DNA from: Lewinellaceae bacterium
Lineage (GTDB): Bacteria > Bacteroidota > Bacteroidia > Chitinophagales > Saprospiraceae
Length of the DNA: 64,000 bases
Reading direction: 5' to 3'
NCBI GenBank assembly: GCA_016711435.1
Contig: JADJSY010000007.1
Span: 62,001 to 126,000, forward strand
Shown here: piece after piece, positions 25,691 through 34,630 of the stretch
Layout: every line of letters starts with the position of its first letter
How positions within the stretch are numbered: the first letter of the stretch is position 1
Notes under the pieces: model-generated
Seen by the model: only the letters and a program-made list of their open reading frames with translations
What the model was told of the DNA's origin: nothing
Database searches by the model: none
Made by a program: the position numbers and the translations under genes

Positions 25691-26881
25691 TTACGCATTG
25701 ACCCTCCCAGGCCTAAGGGCCCTTGCTACTTCCCCCATTTTCAACACCTTCAAACGCTCCGTTTTCCCCTGTTGTTCGATGGACAGGAAATACATTCCTT
25801 CTGCCCAATGCGCCGTTTCGATGCGAATCTGCCCGCCATGCGTGGGCAGCAGCGTTTGTACCAGCCTGCCCGCCGCATCCCAGACCTGAATCCGTTGCGC
25901 CGTTTGTTGTGCGGCGGATTGCAGCAGCAGGTAGTCGCCCGCCGGATTGGGGTAGGCCGTCCAGTCCGCAGGAGATTTGGGTGCGTCGAGATCCGTCAGT
26001 TCATCGAGGCGGTACTGACTGAAGAAGCGCCAGATTTCCTGGCTGGCCCTGAAATCCTGGTTGGTCACGCCGATCACGAAAGCCGTACCCGGCCAGGTGT
26101 GTCCGCCGCCGATGATTTTGTAATGTTCCACCGTGCTCCCTGCATCGCCGTTGGGGTACAGGTAACGTTCGGCAGTGCAGCCGTCGCCGGTATTCGTGTT
26201 GGGCACATTGGTGAGTACGGGTGTGGGGTCGCAGTTGTTGAAACCCACCCAGGCATCCACGAGGGTAGGAATAGACACGAAGCCGCTGAGGATCGAGCCG
26301 TTGTAAGGCACGGTATTGTCGGCGGTGCCATGAATTTCCATCACAGGCACCGGGCGCTGCGGGTTGCAGGCGGCGAGGTTCGGCCCGATCATGCTGCCCG
26401 TCACCGAGGCGATGGCAGCAATGCGGTCGTTGAGTTCGCAGGCCAGGGAATAACTCATAAAGCCGCCGTTGCTCATGCCGGTGCTGTAAATGCGTTGCGG
26501 ATCAATGTTATATGTAGCCTGCAAGGCATCGATCAGGTCGCTGATGAAAGCGACGTCGTCGACGGTCGAACCGGTTCCGAAGGTGTTCCAGAACCGGTTG
26601 CCCTGGTTGTCGAGTGTGCCGTTGGGATGTACGATCAGAAAATTGGCGGTATCGGCAATGCTGCGGAAATCGCCGTAAAACTCCTGTTCCAGGCTGTTGG
26701 ATGTATAGCCGTGCATATTGATAATGAGTGGCACAGGGGTGTTGCCGGTGTACGCAGCCGGGCGATACAGCCGGTAGTCGCGGGTGAGTCCGCCGCTTTG
26801 GATGGAACCCAGGATGGTGGTTTGGGCGGATAAGGCATTTGCCAGGATCAGGAGGAAGAGGGTAGCGATGTTTCGGATCAT
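25691..26881 (-). CDS. Secreted PHB-depolymerase/feruloyl-esterase-like alpha/beta hydrolase with T9SS sorting domain
   Basis: 396 residues: signal peptide (1-19, ending LSA), and an esterase D/LpqC-type catalytic domain (about 25-300). It has LIINMHGYTSN oxyanion region, nucleophile Ser in GMSNGGFMS, a likely acid Asp in EIHGTADNTVPY, and His in GGGHTWPG. The C-terminal ~80 residues (YPNPAGDYLLLQS, VWDAAGRLVQ, WAEGMYFLSI) are a type A sorting domain, so the enzyme is exported by the type IX system and attached or released at the surface. Substrates in the family are short-chain polyesters and feruloylated xylans. The last residues (GEVARALRPGRVNA) extend past the usual end of the sorting domain and may reflect a lost stop. 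The long opposite-strand frame here is a shadow. Confidence 0.85.
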   Translation of the reverse strand: MIRNIATLFLLILANALSAQTTILGSIQSGGLTRDYRLYRPAAYTGNTPVPLIINMHGYTSNSLEQEFYGDFRSIADTANFLIVHPNGTLDNQGNRFWNTFGTGSTVDDVAFISDLIDALQATYNIDPQRIYSTGMSNGGFMSYSLACELNDRIAAIASVTGSMIGPNLAACNPQRPVPVMEIHGTADNTVPYNGSILSGFVSIPTLVDAWVGFNNCDPTPVLTNVPNTNTGDGCTAERYLYPNGDAGSTVEHYKIIGGGHTWPGTAFVIGVTNQDFRASQEIWRFFSQYRLDELTDLDAPKSPADWTAYPNPAGDYLLLQSAAQQTAQRIQVWDAAGRLVQTLLPTHGGQIRIETAHWAEGMYFLSIEQQGKTERLKVLKMGEVARALRPGRVNA

Positions 26882-26910
26882 AATTTGTTTTTTTTTGAGA
26901 AATGGGAATG

Positions 26911-27011
26911 TGTTAGGGTTGAGGTGGTTTGAGGGTTGATGGGATGAGGGTGGTAACTCACCGAAGTTACCACCTCAAACCATCATCCTTCACACCCTCA
27001 CCACCTAAACA
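26911..27011. repeat. Family II fold-back, GGTTTGA/GGTTGA arms
   Basis: The arms GGGTTGAGGTGGTTTGAGG and their complements enclose GGGTGGTAACTCAC / GTTACCACCTC (26948-26975). This is the same centre as at 8363-8393 and 53306-53332, with differing arms. Confidence 0.75.
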
Positions 27012-27026
27012 CACTCTCTGAATAGT

Positions 27027-27941
27027 TTAAATCACACACCGCGCACCCAGCGCCAGGGTAAATGCGCCTTTTTTCAAAGTAGTGGTCGTCGTGCTTTTGG
27101 TGCCGATGGCCGCCGGGAATTGTAGCAGCAGGTACACGCTGAAATCTTTGTTGAAATAATGCTGCGCACCCAGGCCGTATTGCAGGCGGTAGCCGTTGCT
27201 TTTCAAAAAGCCGGGTTCCACTTTGTTGAAAAAACCGTTGTAACTCAGATTTCCGAACAGGTAAGTGTCGCTGTAATACCCGAGCCGGAAAACCGGATAC
27301 AGGTTGACGGGTAGCCCGACGCTGGTTTGTTTGCGGTTTTTATTGGAAAAAAGCACATTGGTTTCCGCCGTGGCAAAGAGGTAAAATACCGGAGCCAGTT
27401 GCTGGTAAAAAGAAAACTGCAATTGTGTTAGCGTGCGGTCGTAACCGGAAAATTGACGCGCATCCAGGTCGTTGGTGGCCGGGAAAAAGACGCCAGCCTG
27501 AATGGTCAGTTCAGGTAATTTGCGAAATGGAATGCCCCGCGCATACAAACCCACCGCGGCCATTTTATGAAATCCTGTTGAACCCGCCTCGTCTCCGCCC
27601 AATACGGCCAATGGGCTGCGGCTTTCATCCAAATCATAGCGGTTGTGCGCAAAAATAAGCGATGCGCCGACATTGAGCCGGTTGTTTCGGGCGACGCCGT
27701 AACCGGCCTGCAGGACGTGATACAAAGATGAAAAACGGGAAATGTCGGAAATAGTGTCGAATTCGGTCTGCACTTTTTCGGTGCTGAGCTGATTGAAAAA
27801 CGCTACTTCAAAACGCCCGTGCGACACAACGGCAGGTGACAAGCCGGGGCTGATAATGAGCATGCTGTCGGTGGTTTGGGCGGTTAATTGCGGGGAAAAT
27901 GCACACAGGGTCAGTGCGAAATAGAGCAAGAAGTGTTTCAT
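27027..27941 (-). CDS. Outer-membrane beta-barrel protein, unknown function
   Basis: 304 residues with a signal peptide (1-21, ending LTAQ). Many alternating-pattern strands follow (HGRFEVAFFNQL, NRLNVGASLIFAHNRYDL, LTQLQFSFYQQL, VFYLFATAETNVLF, LFGNLSYNGFFN, FSVYLLLQFP). The final residues FTLALGARCVI form a terminal beta signal of the barrel type, apart from the last Ile. This resembles the transporter-like or 'MetA-pathway of phenol' barrels of Bacteroidota. Substrate is not predictable. It sits on the same strand as the T9SS proteins before and after it, separated by repeats, so an operon is unlikely. Confidence 0.6.
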   Translation of the reverse strand: MKHFLLYFALTLCAFSPQLTAQTTDSMLIISPGLSPAVVSHGRFEVAFFNQLSTEKVQTEFDTISDISRFSSLYHVLQAGYGVARNNRLNVGASLIFAHNRYDLDESRSPLAVLGGDEAGSTGFHKMAAVGLYARGIPFRKLPELTIQAGVFFPATNDLDARQFSGYDRTLTQLQFSFYQQLAPVFYLFATAETNVLFSNKNRKQTSVGLPVNLYPVFRLGYYSDTYLFGNLSYNGFFNKVEPGFLKSNGYRLQYGLGAQHYFNKDFSVYLLLQFPAAIGTKSTTTTTLKKGAFTLALGARCVI

Positions 27942-28034
27942 AATAGATTGGTTTTGTGATTATGGGGGGGGGTAGGGGGGTTGGGTGGCCGTTGGTGGGG
28001 TACAATTGGCAGTCTTTTTAAAATATTCCAGGTT

Positions 28035-29933
28035 TTAATTCATCCGAATAAAACGCCCGTTTCCGGCTACGCCGTTCCTGTTTCTCGTCACGACGAAATA
28101 GATACCTTCCGGCAAATGCCCGACCGGAATACGATCAAAAGTACGATCCGATGCGCCGGATTTTTCCAGCACAAGACGGCCCGACGCAGAAAATACCTGA
28201 ATTCTGGCAATGTCTTCCCCATTGATAAACAGCATATCTTCAACAGGATTGGGATACAAGGAAAATGCTGCCGTTTCAAGAAGCGCGCCGCTGGAAGTAG
28301 TCTCTGCACACCCGGTAAAAATATTATCGAGGATGGCCTCGTATTTGGGCGCGGGAACAGTGCCGATGTCCTGCGTCACACTTTCCAGGATACCCCAACT
28401 ACCATATCGGGCCGAGCGACTGCTGACAAAAGAAAAACTCATAAACAAGGCAGGCCGGTCGCCCTGATGAATGGCCCGCAGCGTATCGAACCAGGAATCG
28501 TACAAATCGTACATCACCGGATCGCGCTGCACATCGAGCAGCGCTTGCGCATAAGTGGGTTCTGCACCGAAAGGATGCGGCGTAATATGTTGTCCGCCTT
28601 CGTAATAAATCATAGGAAGTCCGAGTGCGTCGCCGATTTCGGTTTGCTGGGTGCGAAGCCAGGGAATGGCGTCGTTCTCGCGGTCGGCGTACACACGAGC
28701 CGATACGTCGGCAGCCGATGCTGCAATGCCCAGCGCATCCAGTTCCGCGTCCGAATCATCTGAAAGGCCGAAATAGGCCGCAGGGCTGAAGGCGTCTACC
28801 GAACCCGGGCGCATATTAAATACAGTGCGGTTGCTCACATCCTGCCAGGCAGCCTGCACACCTACTACCCGCACCAGCCGGTCGGATTGTCCTTCAAATA
28901 CCTCTGTCCAGATGTCTAAGCAATTCTGGATATAAGGCACGATGCCTTCCGGCCAGGGTTTGTTTTGTTGTACGCAGCCGAATTTGTTCAGCCATTGCGC
29001 CTGCCCGAATATCCAGTTCCAGAGTTCGTTGCTGTATTCCACATACACTGTCAGTGAGGGGTCGAGTTGGTCGCGCACGAGGGTCGCCATTTCCCGGATG
29101 TATTCGTTGGAGGCATTGTGCGGCACACAAATCCACATGTCTTTTTGCAGGCGGTTGCAGAGGTCGACCATCACTTCGTAGGGTACGCCTTTGTTCTGCG
29201 TCCAGGTGTAATCCGTCATCTGGCTGCGCGCCGCCCAGGGCTGGCGGATGCTGTCGCTGTCTTCATTGTAGGATTCCCAGGCGTCGTTGTAACCCCAGCT
29301 GTTGGTTTGGCCCCAGTCCATAAAGCGCAGGGCTTTGAAAGGCGCCAGCTTGTCGAGCCAGGGTTGGTAATAGGGGTTTGCTTCGTAGGTATTTGCAGTG
29401 CCAGGCATCAGAAAACGGATGTTTCGGACGTGGTTTTGCGGGTTGCTGCTGTCGATGCGCAGCTGGATGATGTTGTCTACGCCGGGGGTTACAGTGGCCA
29501 GAATAATACCGGGTTGCCGGCTGACAATGTCGGCGTCGCCCCAGAGGTCGAGCTCGCCTTCGCCGTCATACAGCAACGTGTAGGTACCGGCAGGCCATGC
29601 TTCGGTGTTCGCCCATACGGTGTAGACGCGCTGGCCGGTTTCCAGCCCCGGCTGAAAAAAAGGTACCTGCGTCGGGTATCCTTCGGCATCGCGGGGAATG
29701 GCTTGTATCACCTGTGTGTCCCAGGCGTTCTGGCCGCCGCCGACCCAGGTTGCGTTTTGGGTGCCCCAGCTGCGGCAATGCCGCATCAGGTTGACGAATG
29801 GCATTTCGGTGGTCCAGTCGAACATACCTGACAAATTGGTGCCGATCTCGATTTTACAGGAATCGGGCAGTATAGATTGCGCGCCCAACTGGTTCAGGAG
29901 CAACAGCAGGGCAAAAAGCGGTATTTTTTTCAT
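28035..29933 (-). CDS. Secreted glycoside-hydrolase-like protein with T9SS sorting domain
   Basis: 632 residues. The signal peptide (1-19) is followed by a beta domain (about 25-170, with LLYDGEGELDLWGDADI). Then comes a TIM-barrel-like part: PFKALRFMDWGQTNSW, DLCNRLQKDMWICVPHNASN, and YVEYSNELWNWIFGQAQWL, whose Glu in S-N-E-L-W fits the acid/base Glu of clan A glycosidases. The second Glu could be in MIYYEGGQH. The C-terminal ~80 residues (YPNPVEDMLFINGED, FSASGRLVLEK, LPEGIYFVV) are a type A sorting domain. The protein would act on an extracellular polysaccharide; I cannot assign a GH family. G-rich sequence with a possible quadruplex (27963-27991) lies beyond its 3' end. Confidence 0.7.
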   Translation of the reverse strand: MKKIPLFALLLLLNQLGAQSILPDSCKIEIGTNLSGMFDWTTEMPFVNLMRHCRSWGTQNATWVGGGQNAWDTQVIQAIPRDAEGYPTQVPFFQPGLETGQRVYTVWANTEAWPAGTYTLLYDGEGELDLWGDADIVSRQPGIILATVTPGVDNIIQLRIDSSNPQNHVRNIRFLMPGTANTYEANPYYQPWLDKLAPFKALRFMDWGQTNSWGYNDAWESYNEDSDSIRQPWAARSQMTDYTWTQNKGVPYEVMVDLCNRLQKDMWICVPHNASNEYIREMATLVRDQLDPSLTVYVEYSNELWNWIFGQAQWLNKFGCVQQNKPWPEGIVPYIQNCLDIWTEVFEGQSDRLVRVVGVQAAWQDVSNRTVFNMRPGSVDAFSPAAYFGLSDDSDAELDALGIAASAADVSARVYADRENDAIPWLRTQQTEIGDALGLPMIYYEGGQHITPHPFGAEPTYAQALLDVQRDPVMYDLYDSWFDTLRAIHQGDRPALFMSFSFVSSRSARYGSWGILESVTQDIGTVPAPKYEAILDNIFTGCAETTSSGALLETAAFSLYPNPVEDMLFINGEDIARIQVFSASGRLVLEKSGASDRTFDRIPVGHLPEGIYFVVTRNRNGVAGNGRFIRMN

Positions 29934-29984
29934 GGAAATCGGCTGTGGATGAGCTGGTAAAATTACTCAAATACAGCTTTGGCT

Positions 29985-30196
29985 GTGTATGGTGTTTGGT
30001 GTTTAGTGTTTCGGGCGCTCCGCTTTTGGCCGCCCCCGACGTCTAAAGCGGGACATCGCAAACCCAAAATCGAAGGGGGGGGGGGGGGGGGTTTGGTGTT
30101 GTGGTGGCGCTCCGCTTTTGGCGACTGTTTGTGTTTTGCCAAAACTACACAGTCGCCAAAAGGGGGCCGGGCACCCAAACACCATACACCATACAC
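29985..30196. repeat. GTTTGGT fold-back with inner hairpin and 17-G run
   Basis: TGTATGGTGTTTGGTGTTT (from 29987) pairs with CCCAAACACCATACACC at 30173-30189. An inner stem CTTTTGGCGACTGT (30115-30128) / ACAGTCGCCAAAAG (30149-30162) adds a second hairpin. A run of 17 G is at 30075-30091. It is related to the element at 11252-11446, with the same heptamers and the pattern of GC-rich inner parts. Confidence 0.75.
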
Positions 30197-30198
30197 GC

Positions 30199-30747
30199 TT
30201 ACAGCACGGTTACCGGAAAACTGACATCAAAATCCACCTCGCCGCCCGGGGCGTTCAGGTTGTCTTTGTCCGTAGGTTCGTGGTACAGTTTGATGTTGAT
30301 CGAACCGGTCGAAGCGGCGCCTTTGGTCCAAACGGATTCAATGCCTACTTTCTTGCCATTGCTGTCCGTATCGTCGTAAGCCACGCCGATGTTGGCGCCG
30401 GTGACATTAAAAACGAACAGGTGTTCGGCTCCTTCCGCCTCGATTTCATTCGTGAGGTCTTCAGCCGGCGTTTTCGTGTCGTCGTACACATGCAGATGGC
30501 AGTGGATCGTTGCGCCGGCGGAGGCAGGAATCACGATCGTTTCAACGGTGGCATTGGAAGCGTCGCCGCCATCGGGGTCGCTCCATTCAAATTCCTGGTC
30601 GAAACCATTGGCGCCGGTCAGGTGTACCTGGATACGGGTAATGTTTTCCTGTACGGTATCGGTGTCTTTTTTGCAGCCTGCAACTGCGAGGCCCGAAATG
30701 AGTAAGGTAAAAAGCAGGGTGCGAAGAGTGATCTTTGTGTTTGACAT
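30199..30747 (-). CDS. Lipoprotein adjacent to TonB receptor
   Basis: 182 residues. The signal peptide ends in the lipobox AVAGC (Cys about 25), followed by an acidic surface-exposed region. The mature protein looks like a beta sandwich (ENITRIQVHLTGANGF, HLFVFNVTGANIGVAYDD, SINIKLYHEP). It contains an internal His-x-His (IHCHLHVYDD), and one Cys. It lies 126 bp downstream of the TonB-dependent receptor on the same strand, an order common for receptor-associated lipoproteins in Bacteroidota. Together with the His-rich protein upstream this suggests metal handling. A function as substrate-binding partner of the receptor is inference. Confidence 0.6.
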   Translation of the reverse strand: MSNTKITLRTLLFTLLISGLAVAGCKKDTDTVQENITRIQVHLTGANGFDQEFEWSDPDGGDASNATVETIVIPASAGATIHCHLHVYDDTKTPAEDLTNEIEAEGAEHLFVFNVTGANIGVAYDDTDSNGKKVGIESVWTKGAASTGSINIKLYHEPTDKDNLNAPGGEVDFDVSFPVTVL

Positions 30748-30763
30748 GATTTGAAATGTTAAT

Positions 30764-30870
30764 GGTTAATAGTTATCAGTTATCGGTTATCAGTGTGGTA
30801 GCTCTTGGCTATATCATTTACCTAAGCCAAGAGTTACCACACTGATAACTGATAACCATTAACTGATAAC
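30764..30870. repeat. Family II fold-back with GTTATCA arms
   Basis: The left arm GTTATCAGTTATCGGTTATC and AGTGTGGTAGCTCTTGGCT pair with the right arm 30825-30870. The centre is again a GTGGTAACTC-type stem (AGCCAAGAGTTACCACAC on the right). It shows Family I heptamers combined with a Family II centre. It lies between the receptor and lipoprotein genes. Confidence 0.8.
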
Positions 30871-30873
30871 AGT

Positions 30874-33246
30874 TTATCCAAAGATAAACTTGGCGCGCAC
30901 ACCCGCATTGAACCCCGGTTCATCGGCATAGTAGCGGAAGAAATTCAGGTATTCACGGTAGCGTACGTTGCTCAGATTTTGAATATTGAGTCCCACTTCC
31001 AGGACACGTTTTCCCAGATGAAACGTATGACCTGCGTCGAAGCTGAGGGTGGTAAAAGCGGGCGGCGGTTCTTTAAACAGGCTCCCTTCCGGGAAACGCG
31101 TCTGTCGGAGCGAAGTCATGGCCATCAGCCGGACGTAGGTTTCATTGTGTTGAGTGTTATCCGCCGGCGCTATCGTTTTGGAACGGTTGCTGTTCCATTT
31201 TACCCCGTATTGAAAACGGTCGGTCGGCATCAGGGGCAACCAGTTGGTTTTTCCGGCTTCCACACCCGCATCGCGTTCAGTAGCGTAACCCCGCAGCAGT
31301 GAAATGCGGTTTTCCAGCGACCAGGCCGGCGATACCGGAATAGAAAAACTGCCGTCGAGGCCGTACAACACAGCGTTGTTCTGTTCGTAGGTATACAGCG
31401 GAAAAGTGCCCCGGATGGTGCGGATAAACGCCTGTTTTGGGTCGAGGTAAATAAAATCGCGGATCGCATTGCGGTACAACGTCAGCATCACATCCGTTCT
31501 CCGGTGCTGGTACTGGAAATTCAAGTTGGTATTCCAGGCTTTTTCCGGTTTAAAATCGGGTCGCCCCCGTTCATAGGTGGCCGAGCCGTGGTGAACACCT
31601 TCGGCATACAATTCGTTGACATGCGGTGGCCGCCAGGCAAAACCCGTGTTCAGGCTCATGCGTGTATAGCGCGAAAAGTGATAGATCGCGCCGGTTGTTC
31701 CCGACAGGTTGCCGAATGACAGCCGCTCGTCGAGGTTGTTGTTGCCATTGCCGGTGGTAGATACGATACTGCTGCGGTAATCGTAACGCGCGCCGACTTC
31801 AAATTCCCAGGGCGCCGGGTAACGCCGCCAGCGTTCCATGGCCCAGATTGCGCCGCCAAAAGTCTGGTAATCGGGTATCAGACCGCCTTTTCCCACATAA
31901 TTAAGTTGGTGCAGCGCCTGTACGCCAATGCCGCCCTGCCAGTGCCGGATAGGGTAGTGTTCGAGCGCGAGGTCCAGCATATTGGTCCAGATGCGAAACG
32001 ACAACTGGTTCTTTTTCAGTAGATCCTGCGGGTCGCTCAGGGGCGGGTGGGCATCGAACTCGCGACGGTTGTTGTATTGCCAGGCGAATTGGCCGCTGAG
32101 TTTCCATTTTTCAGAAATGCGGTATATCGTTTTGTATTTCAGTACATTATGCTGGATGAGTTGGTAGGGGCGGCTGATGCTCCACGTAAATTCGTCCCGG
32201 TTGTTTAGCGGTACATTGCTGCGGATTGCCTCCCCGAAAGAAGTGGTGTCGCTGATATGCGCCGAACGTAGAATGCCCAGTTGCTGGTTGAAGCGGCTGA
32301 AGCTGATTTCATGCGTCCAGTGTTTGTTTTTCCAGCCGGTGATCGTGGAAAAATTGTACTCGGCCACTCCGGTATTTCCAAGAAAATAATCGGGCGCGCG
32401 AAGGTTGCCGCTGCGTTTCAACGCGCCTTGTACCCTGACAGTCAGCGATTTGCCGGGCAGATGCCAGTCCGCCGAACCGGCGAGTACACCGCTGCGTCCG
32501 TTGGAAAAACCGCCTGCGCTCAGCCAGCCGCCCCAGCCGGCCGTATCCCGCAAAGGAGCAGGTTCGAGGATAATGGCCCCACCCATGGCGCCCACGCCGT
32601 AACGCACGCCGGAAGCGCCTTTCACCACCGAAATTTTATCTGCGGAAAACGGGTCAATCTCCGGGGCGTGTTCGCTGCCCCACTGCTGTCCTTCCAGGAT
32701 GACGTTGTTGTTTACAATGGCGATGCGATTGGAATGCAGTCCCTGAATGACGGGTTTGGCAATGGTAGCGCCGGTGTTCAGGGTGGTTACGCCCGGCAGG
32801 CGTTTCAACGTTTCCCCAAGGTTGACGCCTTTGCCGGCCTCCAGATCGGCTTTTGTCACCGTGTTTTCGGCCTGTGTCGGTGGTGGCGCGGTCGATTTTT
32901 CGTGTATCAGCACTTCCTGCAGCACGGCGTTGTGCGCCAGTCTGAAATCTACTTCTATATTTTCCTTCAGGCGCACTACCTGCGTGAAATGGGCGCATTC
33001 CACATGGTTTACTTCGATGGTGTAGGAAGTATTTTCGCACAAATCGGGAATGGCATAGTAGCCGTTTGCATCTGTGGAAGTAGATTTTTGCGCTTCCCGG
33101 ATAAATACGGTGGCGAAAGCCAGCGCTTCCTTCGAGTCAGCCTCGATGACATGACCGCGCAGGGCTATATGACAATCCTGAGCCTGTGCAAACCCGGCAG
33201 CACACAGCATACACAAGCCGGTAAAATGGGCTTTGCTGTTGAACAT
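30874..33246 (-). CDS. TonB-dependent outer-membrane receptor
   Basis: 790 residues from MFNSKAHF. The signal peptide (to about 22, AQAQ) leads to a CarboxypepD-type regulatory domain (about 25-110: GHVIEADSKEALAFATVFI, DANGYYAIPDL). The plug (LKRLPGVTTLNTGATIAKPV, GLHSNRIAIVNNNV, GQQWGSEHAPEID) and a 22-strand-type barrel ending in GVRAKFIFG follow. It imports a ligand with TonB energy. The plug GSEHAPEID motif and the neighbouring His-rich protein point to a metal such as zinc or copper (ZnuD-like), though a siderophore is possible. The longer frame from 33309 adds 21 residues before a better signal-peptide start, so 33246 is chosen. Confidence 0.85.
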   Translation of the reverse strand: MFNSKAHFTGLCMLCAAGFAQAQDCHIALRGHVIEADSKEALAFATVFIREAQKSTSTDANGYYAIPDLCENTSYTIEVNHVECAHFTQVVRLKENIEVDFRLAHNAVLQEVLIHEKSTAPPPTQAENTVTKADLEAGKGVNLGETLKRLPGVTTLNTGATIAKPVIQGLHSNRIAIVNNNVILEGQQWGSEHAPEIDPFSADKISVVKGASGVRYGVGAMGGAIILEPAPLRDTAGWGGWLSAGGFSNGRSGVLAGSADWHLPGKSLTVRVQGALKRSGNLRAPDYFLGNTGVAEYNFSTITGWKNKHWTHEISFSRFNQQLGILRSAHISDTTSFGEAIRSNVPLNNRDEFTWSISRPYQLIQHNVLKYKTIYRISEKWKLSGQFAWQYNNRREFDAHPPLSDPQDLLKKNQLSFRIWTNMLDLALEHYPIRHWQGGIGVQALHQLNYVGKGGLIPDYQTFGGAIWAMERWRRYPAPWEFEVGARYDYRSSIVSTTGNGNNNLDERLSFGNLSGTTGAIYHFSRYTRMSLNTGFAWRPPHVNELYAEGVHHGSATYERGRPDFKPEKAWNTNLNFQYQHRRTDVMLTLYRNAIRDFIYLDPKQAFIRTIRGTFPLYTYEQNNAVLYGLDGSFSIPVSPAWSLENRISLLRGYATERDAGVEAGKTNWLPLMPTDRFQYGVKWNSNRSKTIAPADNTQHNETYVRLMAMTSLRQTRFPEGSLFKEPPPAFTTLSFDAGHTFHLGKRVLEVGLNIQNLSNVRYREYLNFFRYYADEPGFNAGVRAKFIFG

Positions 33247-33484
33247 TTTGAACAATTGAATCAGTGGAAATAATGGAGCGCCCGGCCGGTGAGGCTCCCG
33301 AAAACGCACCCAATCAACGGAACAGATACAGGGACGTTACCGCAAAGCGATGCGGTTTTCCTGTATAAATTCCAAAAGATGTAGTACGAAAAACGGTCTG
33401 TTCAAAAATATTTGGCACACCCGTGTTTAATTATTGATAATCAATCAATTACATGAGGTGTGCAAGGCCTGTTTGAACAACCGT

Positions 33485-33874
33485 TTAAATAGCGGGCGGG
33501 CCGCGCAGGGTAGTCGTGTCGAAAGCCGTTTTGCTGTGCGGGGTTTCGTATAACGAGGGTTGCATTGAATCCGGCAATTGAGCGACCGGACTGATTAATA
33601 CGGAAATGGAAAATACTTCCGGAACTGCCAGCACAAAAGCGCAGAGCGAACAATCTTCGCCGGCATAGCGCTCATCGTGCAGGTGGGCGCCGTGGTGGTC
33701 GGTAGCCGCTTCGCAAACAGGATGTTCGGCGTGTTCATGGTGCGCAAGCAATGCGTGCCCCACTTTCAGCGACCACATGGACGCAAAAATGAGGACGAGC
33801 AGGCAGGCGCTCCAATGCCGGAAAGAAATCTTTTGTTGCAAAGGGTACTGATTTTCGATGGCGAATATACGCAA
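33485..33874 (-). CDS. Small His- and Cys-rich membrane or periplasmic protein
   Basis: 129 residues. An N-terminal hydrophobic helix (about 20-38, WSACLLVLIFASMWSLKVG) is a signal or anchor. The next part is dense in potential metal ligands: HALLAHHEHAEHPVCEAATD, HHGAHLHDE, CSLCAFVLAVPEVF. The C-x-x-C and clustered His suggest metal binding. Similar small proteins are often found upstream of TonB receptors for metals. The start codon choice is uncertain; the stop at 33485 is followed by 238 bp to the receptor start. The two genes are on the same strand and probably co-regulated. Zinc or copper acquisition is inferred from residues only. Confidence 0.6.
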   Translation of the reverse strand: MRIFAIENQYPLQQKISFRHWSACLLVLIFASMWSLKVGHALLAHHEHAEHPVCEAATDHHGAHLHDERYAGEDCSLCAFVLAVPEVFSISVLISPVAQLPDSMQPSLYETPHSKTAFDTTTLRGPPAI

Positions 33875-34034
33875 CCGGATTAAAACGCCAAAGCGCGGGA
33901 AAAGTTATTGTAGGAAGGTGTTATTCGTTATTCGGGTTGTTCAGGCCCGCTGGTGGAAATGTATGGTCAAATTATGCTTTGACCGGCTTTTGAAACAGTT
34001 TTGATGCAACCCACGGTTTTGACCCTTTTGGGTT

Positions 34035-34072
34035 AAAAAATCCCGCATTTTCCAAAGCCGGAAAATGCGGGA
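34035..34072 (-). terminator. Rho-independent terminator of the hibernation factor gene
   Basis: TCCCGCATTTTCC (34041-34053) and its exact complement (34060-34072) enclose AAAGCC. On the minus strand the hairpin is followed by six T. It lies 70 bp after the hpf stop codon. Confidence 0.75.
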
Positions 34073-34141
34073 AGGTATTAAGCTTCCATTGAACGATGAT
34101 TCGCATCATGGAATCTTTAAAATCATTTAAATCAAGGTAGA

Positions 34142-34495
34142 TCAAACGCTCTCTTCCGTTTCCGGTTCCACGACGGTCAATTCAGCGCCTCTTCCGTGGG
34201 TGGATACTTTTTCCTTATGCCGTACCAGTTGCCGCTTCAGGGTCTCGACCGATGCAATGACAGCAGATTCAAAGGTTTTTCCACTTTTTTTGTCCATCAG
34301 GTCATTACCGGGAATATGCAATCTGATTTCTACCTGTTTCTCGCGTACTTTTCCACCGGTATCCTGCACTTTCAGGTGAACTTCGGCCTGAATGGCCTTA
34401 TCAAAATAACGGTTCAGGCGGCTCAGTTTTTGCTCGATATATTCAATTAGTTTGGTATCGGCATGAAAATCCACAGATTTTACAACTATTTTCAT
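34142..34495 (-). CDS. hpf: Ribosome hibernation-promoting factor, short form
   Basis: 117 residues starting MKIVVKSVDFHAD. The HPF/RaiA core is clear: two helices and a sheet, with LIEYIEQKLSRLNRYF and VEIRLHIPGNDL. The conserved FESAVIASVETLKRQLVRHK helix binds 16S rRNA. It would bind idle 70S ribosomes in stationary phase or stress. The long-HPF C-terminal dimerisation domain is absent, so it is of the short type. A longer reading frame to 34573 is not supported, since the homology begins at the M-K-I start. It is followed by a clear terminator, and is monocistronic. Confidence 0.9.
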   Translation of the reverse strand: MKIVVKSVDFHADTKLIEYIEQKLSRLNRYFDKAIQAEVHLKVQDTGGKVREKQVEIRLHIPGNDLMDKKSGKTFESAVIASVETLKRQLVRHKEKVSTHGRGAELTVVEPETEESV

Positions 34496-34630
34496 CATAA
34501 GTACTTCACATTTTAATGAACGAATAAATTTAGCAGGTGCTCGTGTTTCAAGTGTCAACATTCGGCATTTCAATACGAATAAGCAAGTTTTTTATTTTTA
34601 TTTTTTCGGACATTTATCCCTCATAAAAAT

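Noticed and set aside
25604..26833. Open frame of 409 codons on the plus strand
   Set aside because: It lies exactly opposite the T9SS esterase, which has catalytic motifs, a signal peptide and a sorting domain. The plus-strand translation has no family features and comes from codon bias on the other strand.
29067..29831. Open frame of 254 codons on the plus strand
   Set aside because: Antisense to the glycosidase-like gene, with composition typical of a shadow frame.
32281..33273. Open frame of 330 codons on the plus strand
   Set aside because: Shadow of the TonB receptor gene; no recognisable motif and no promoter.
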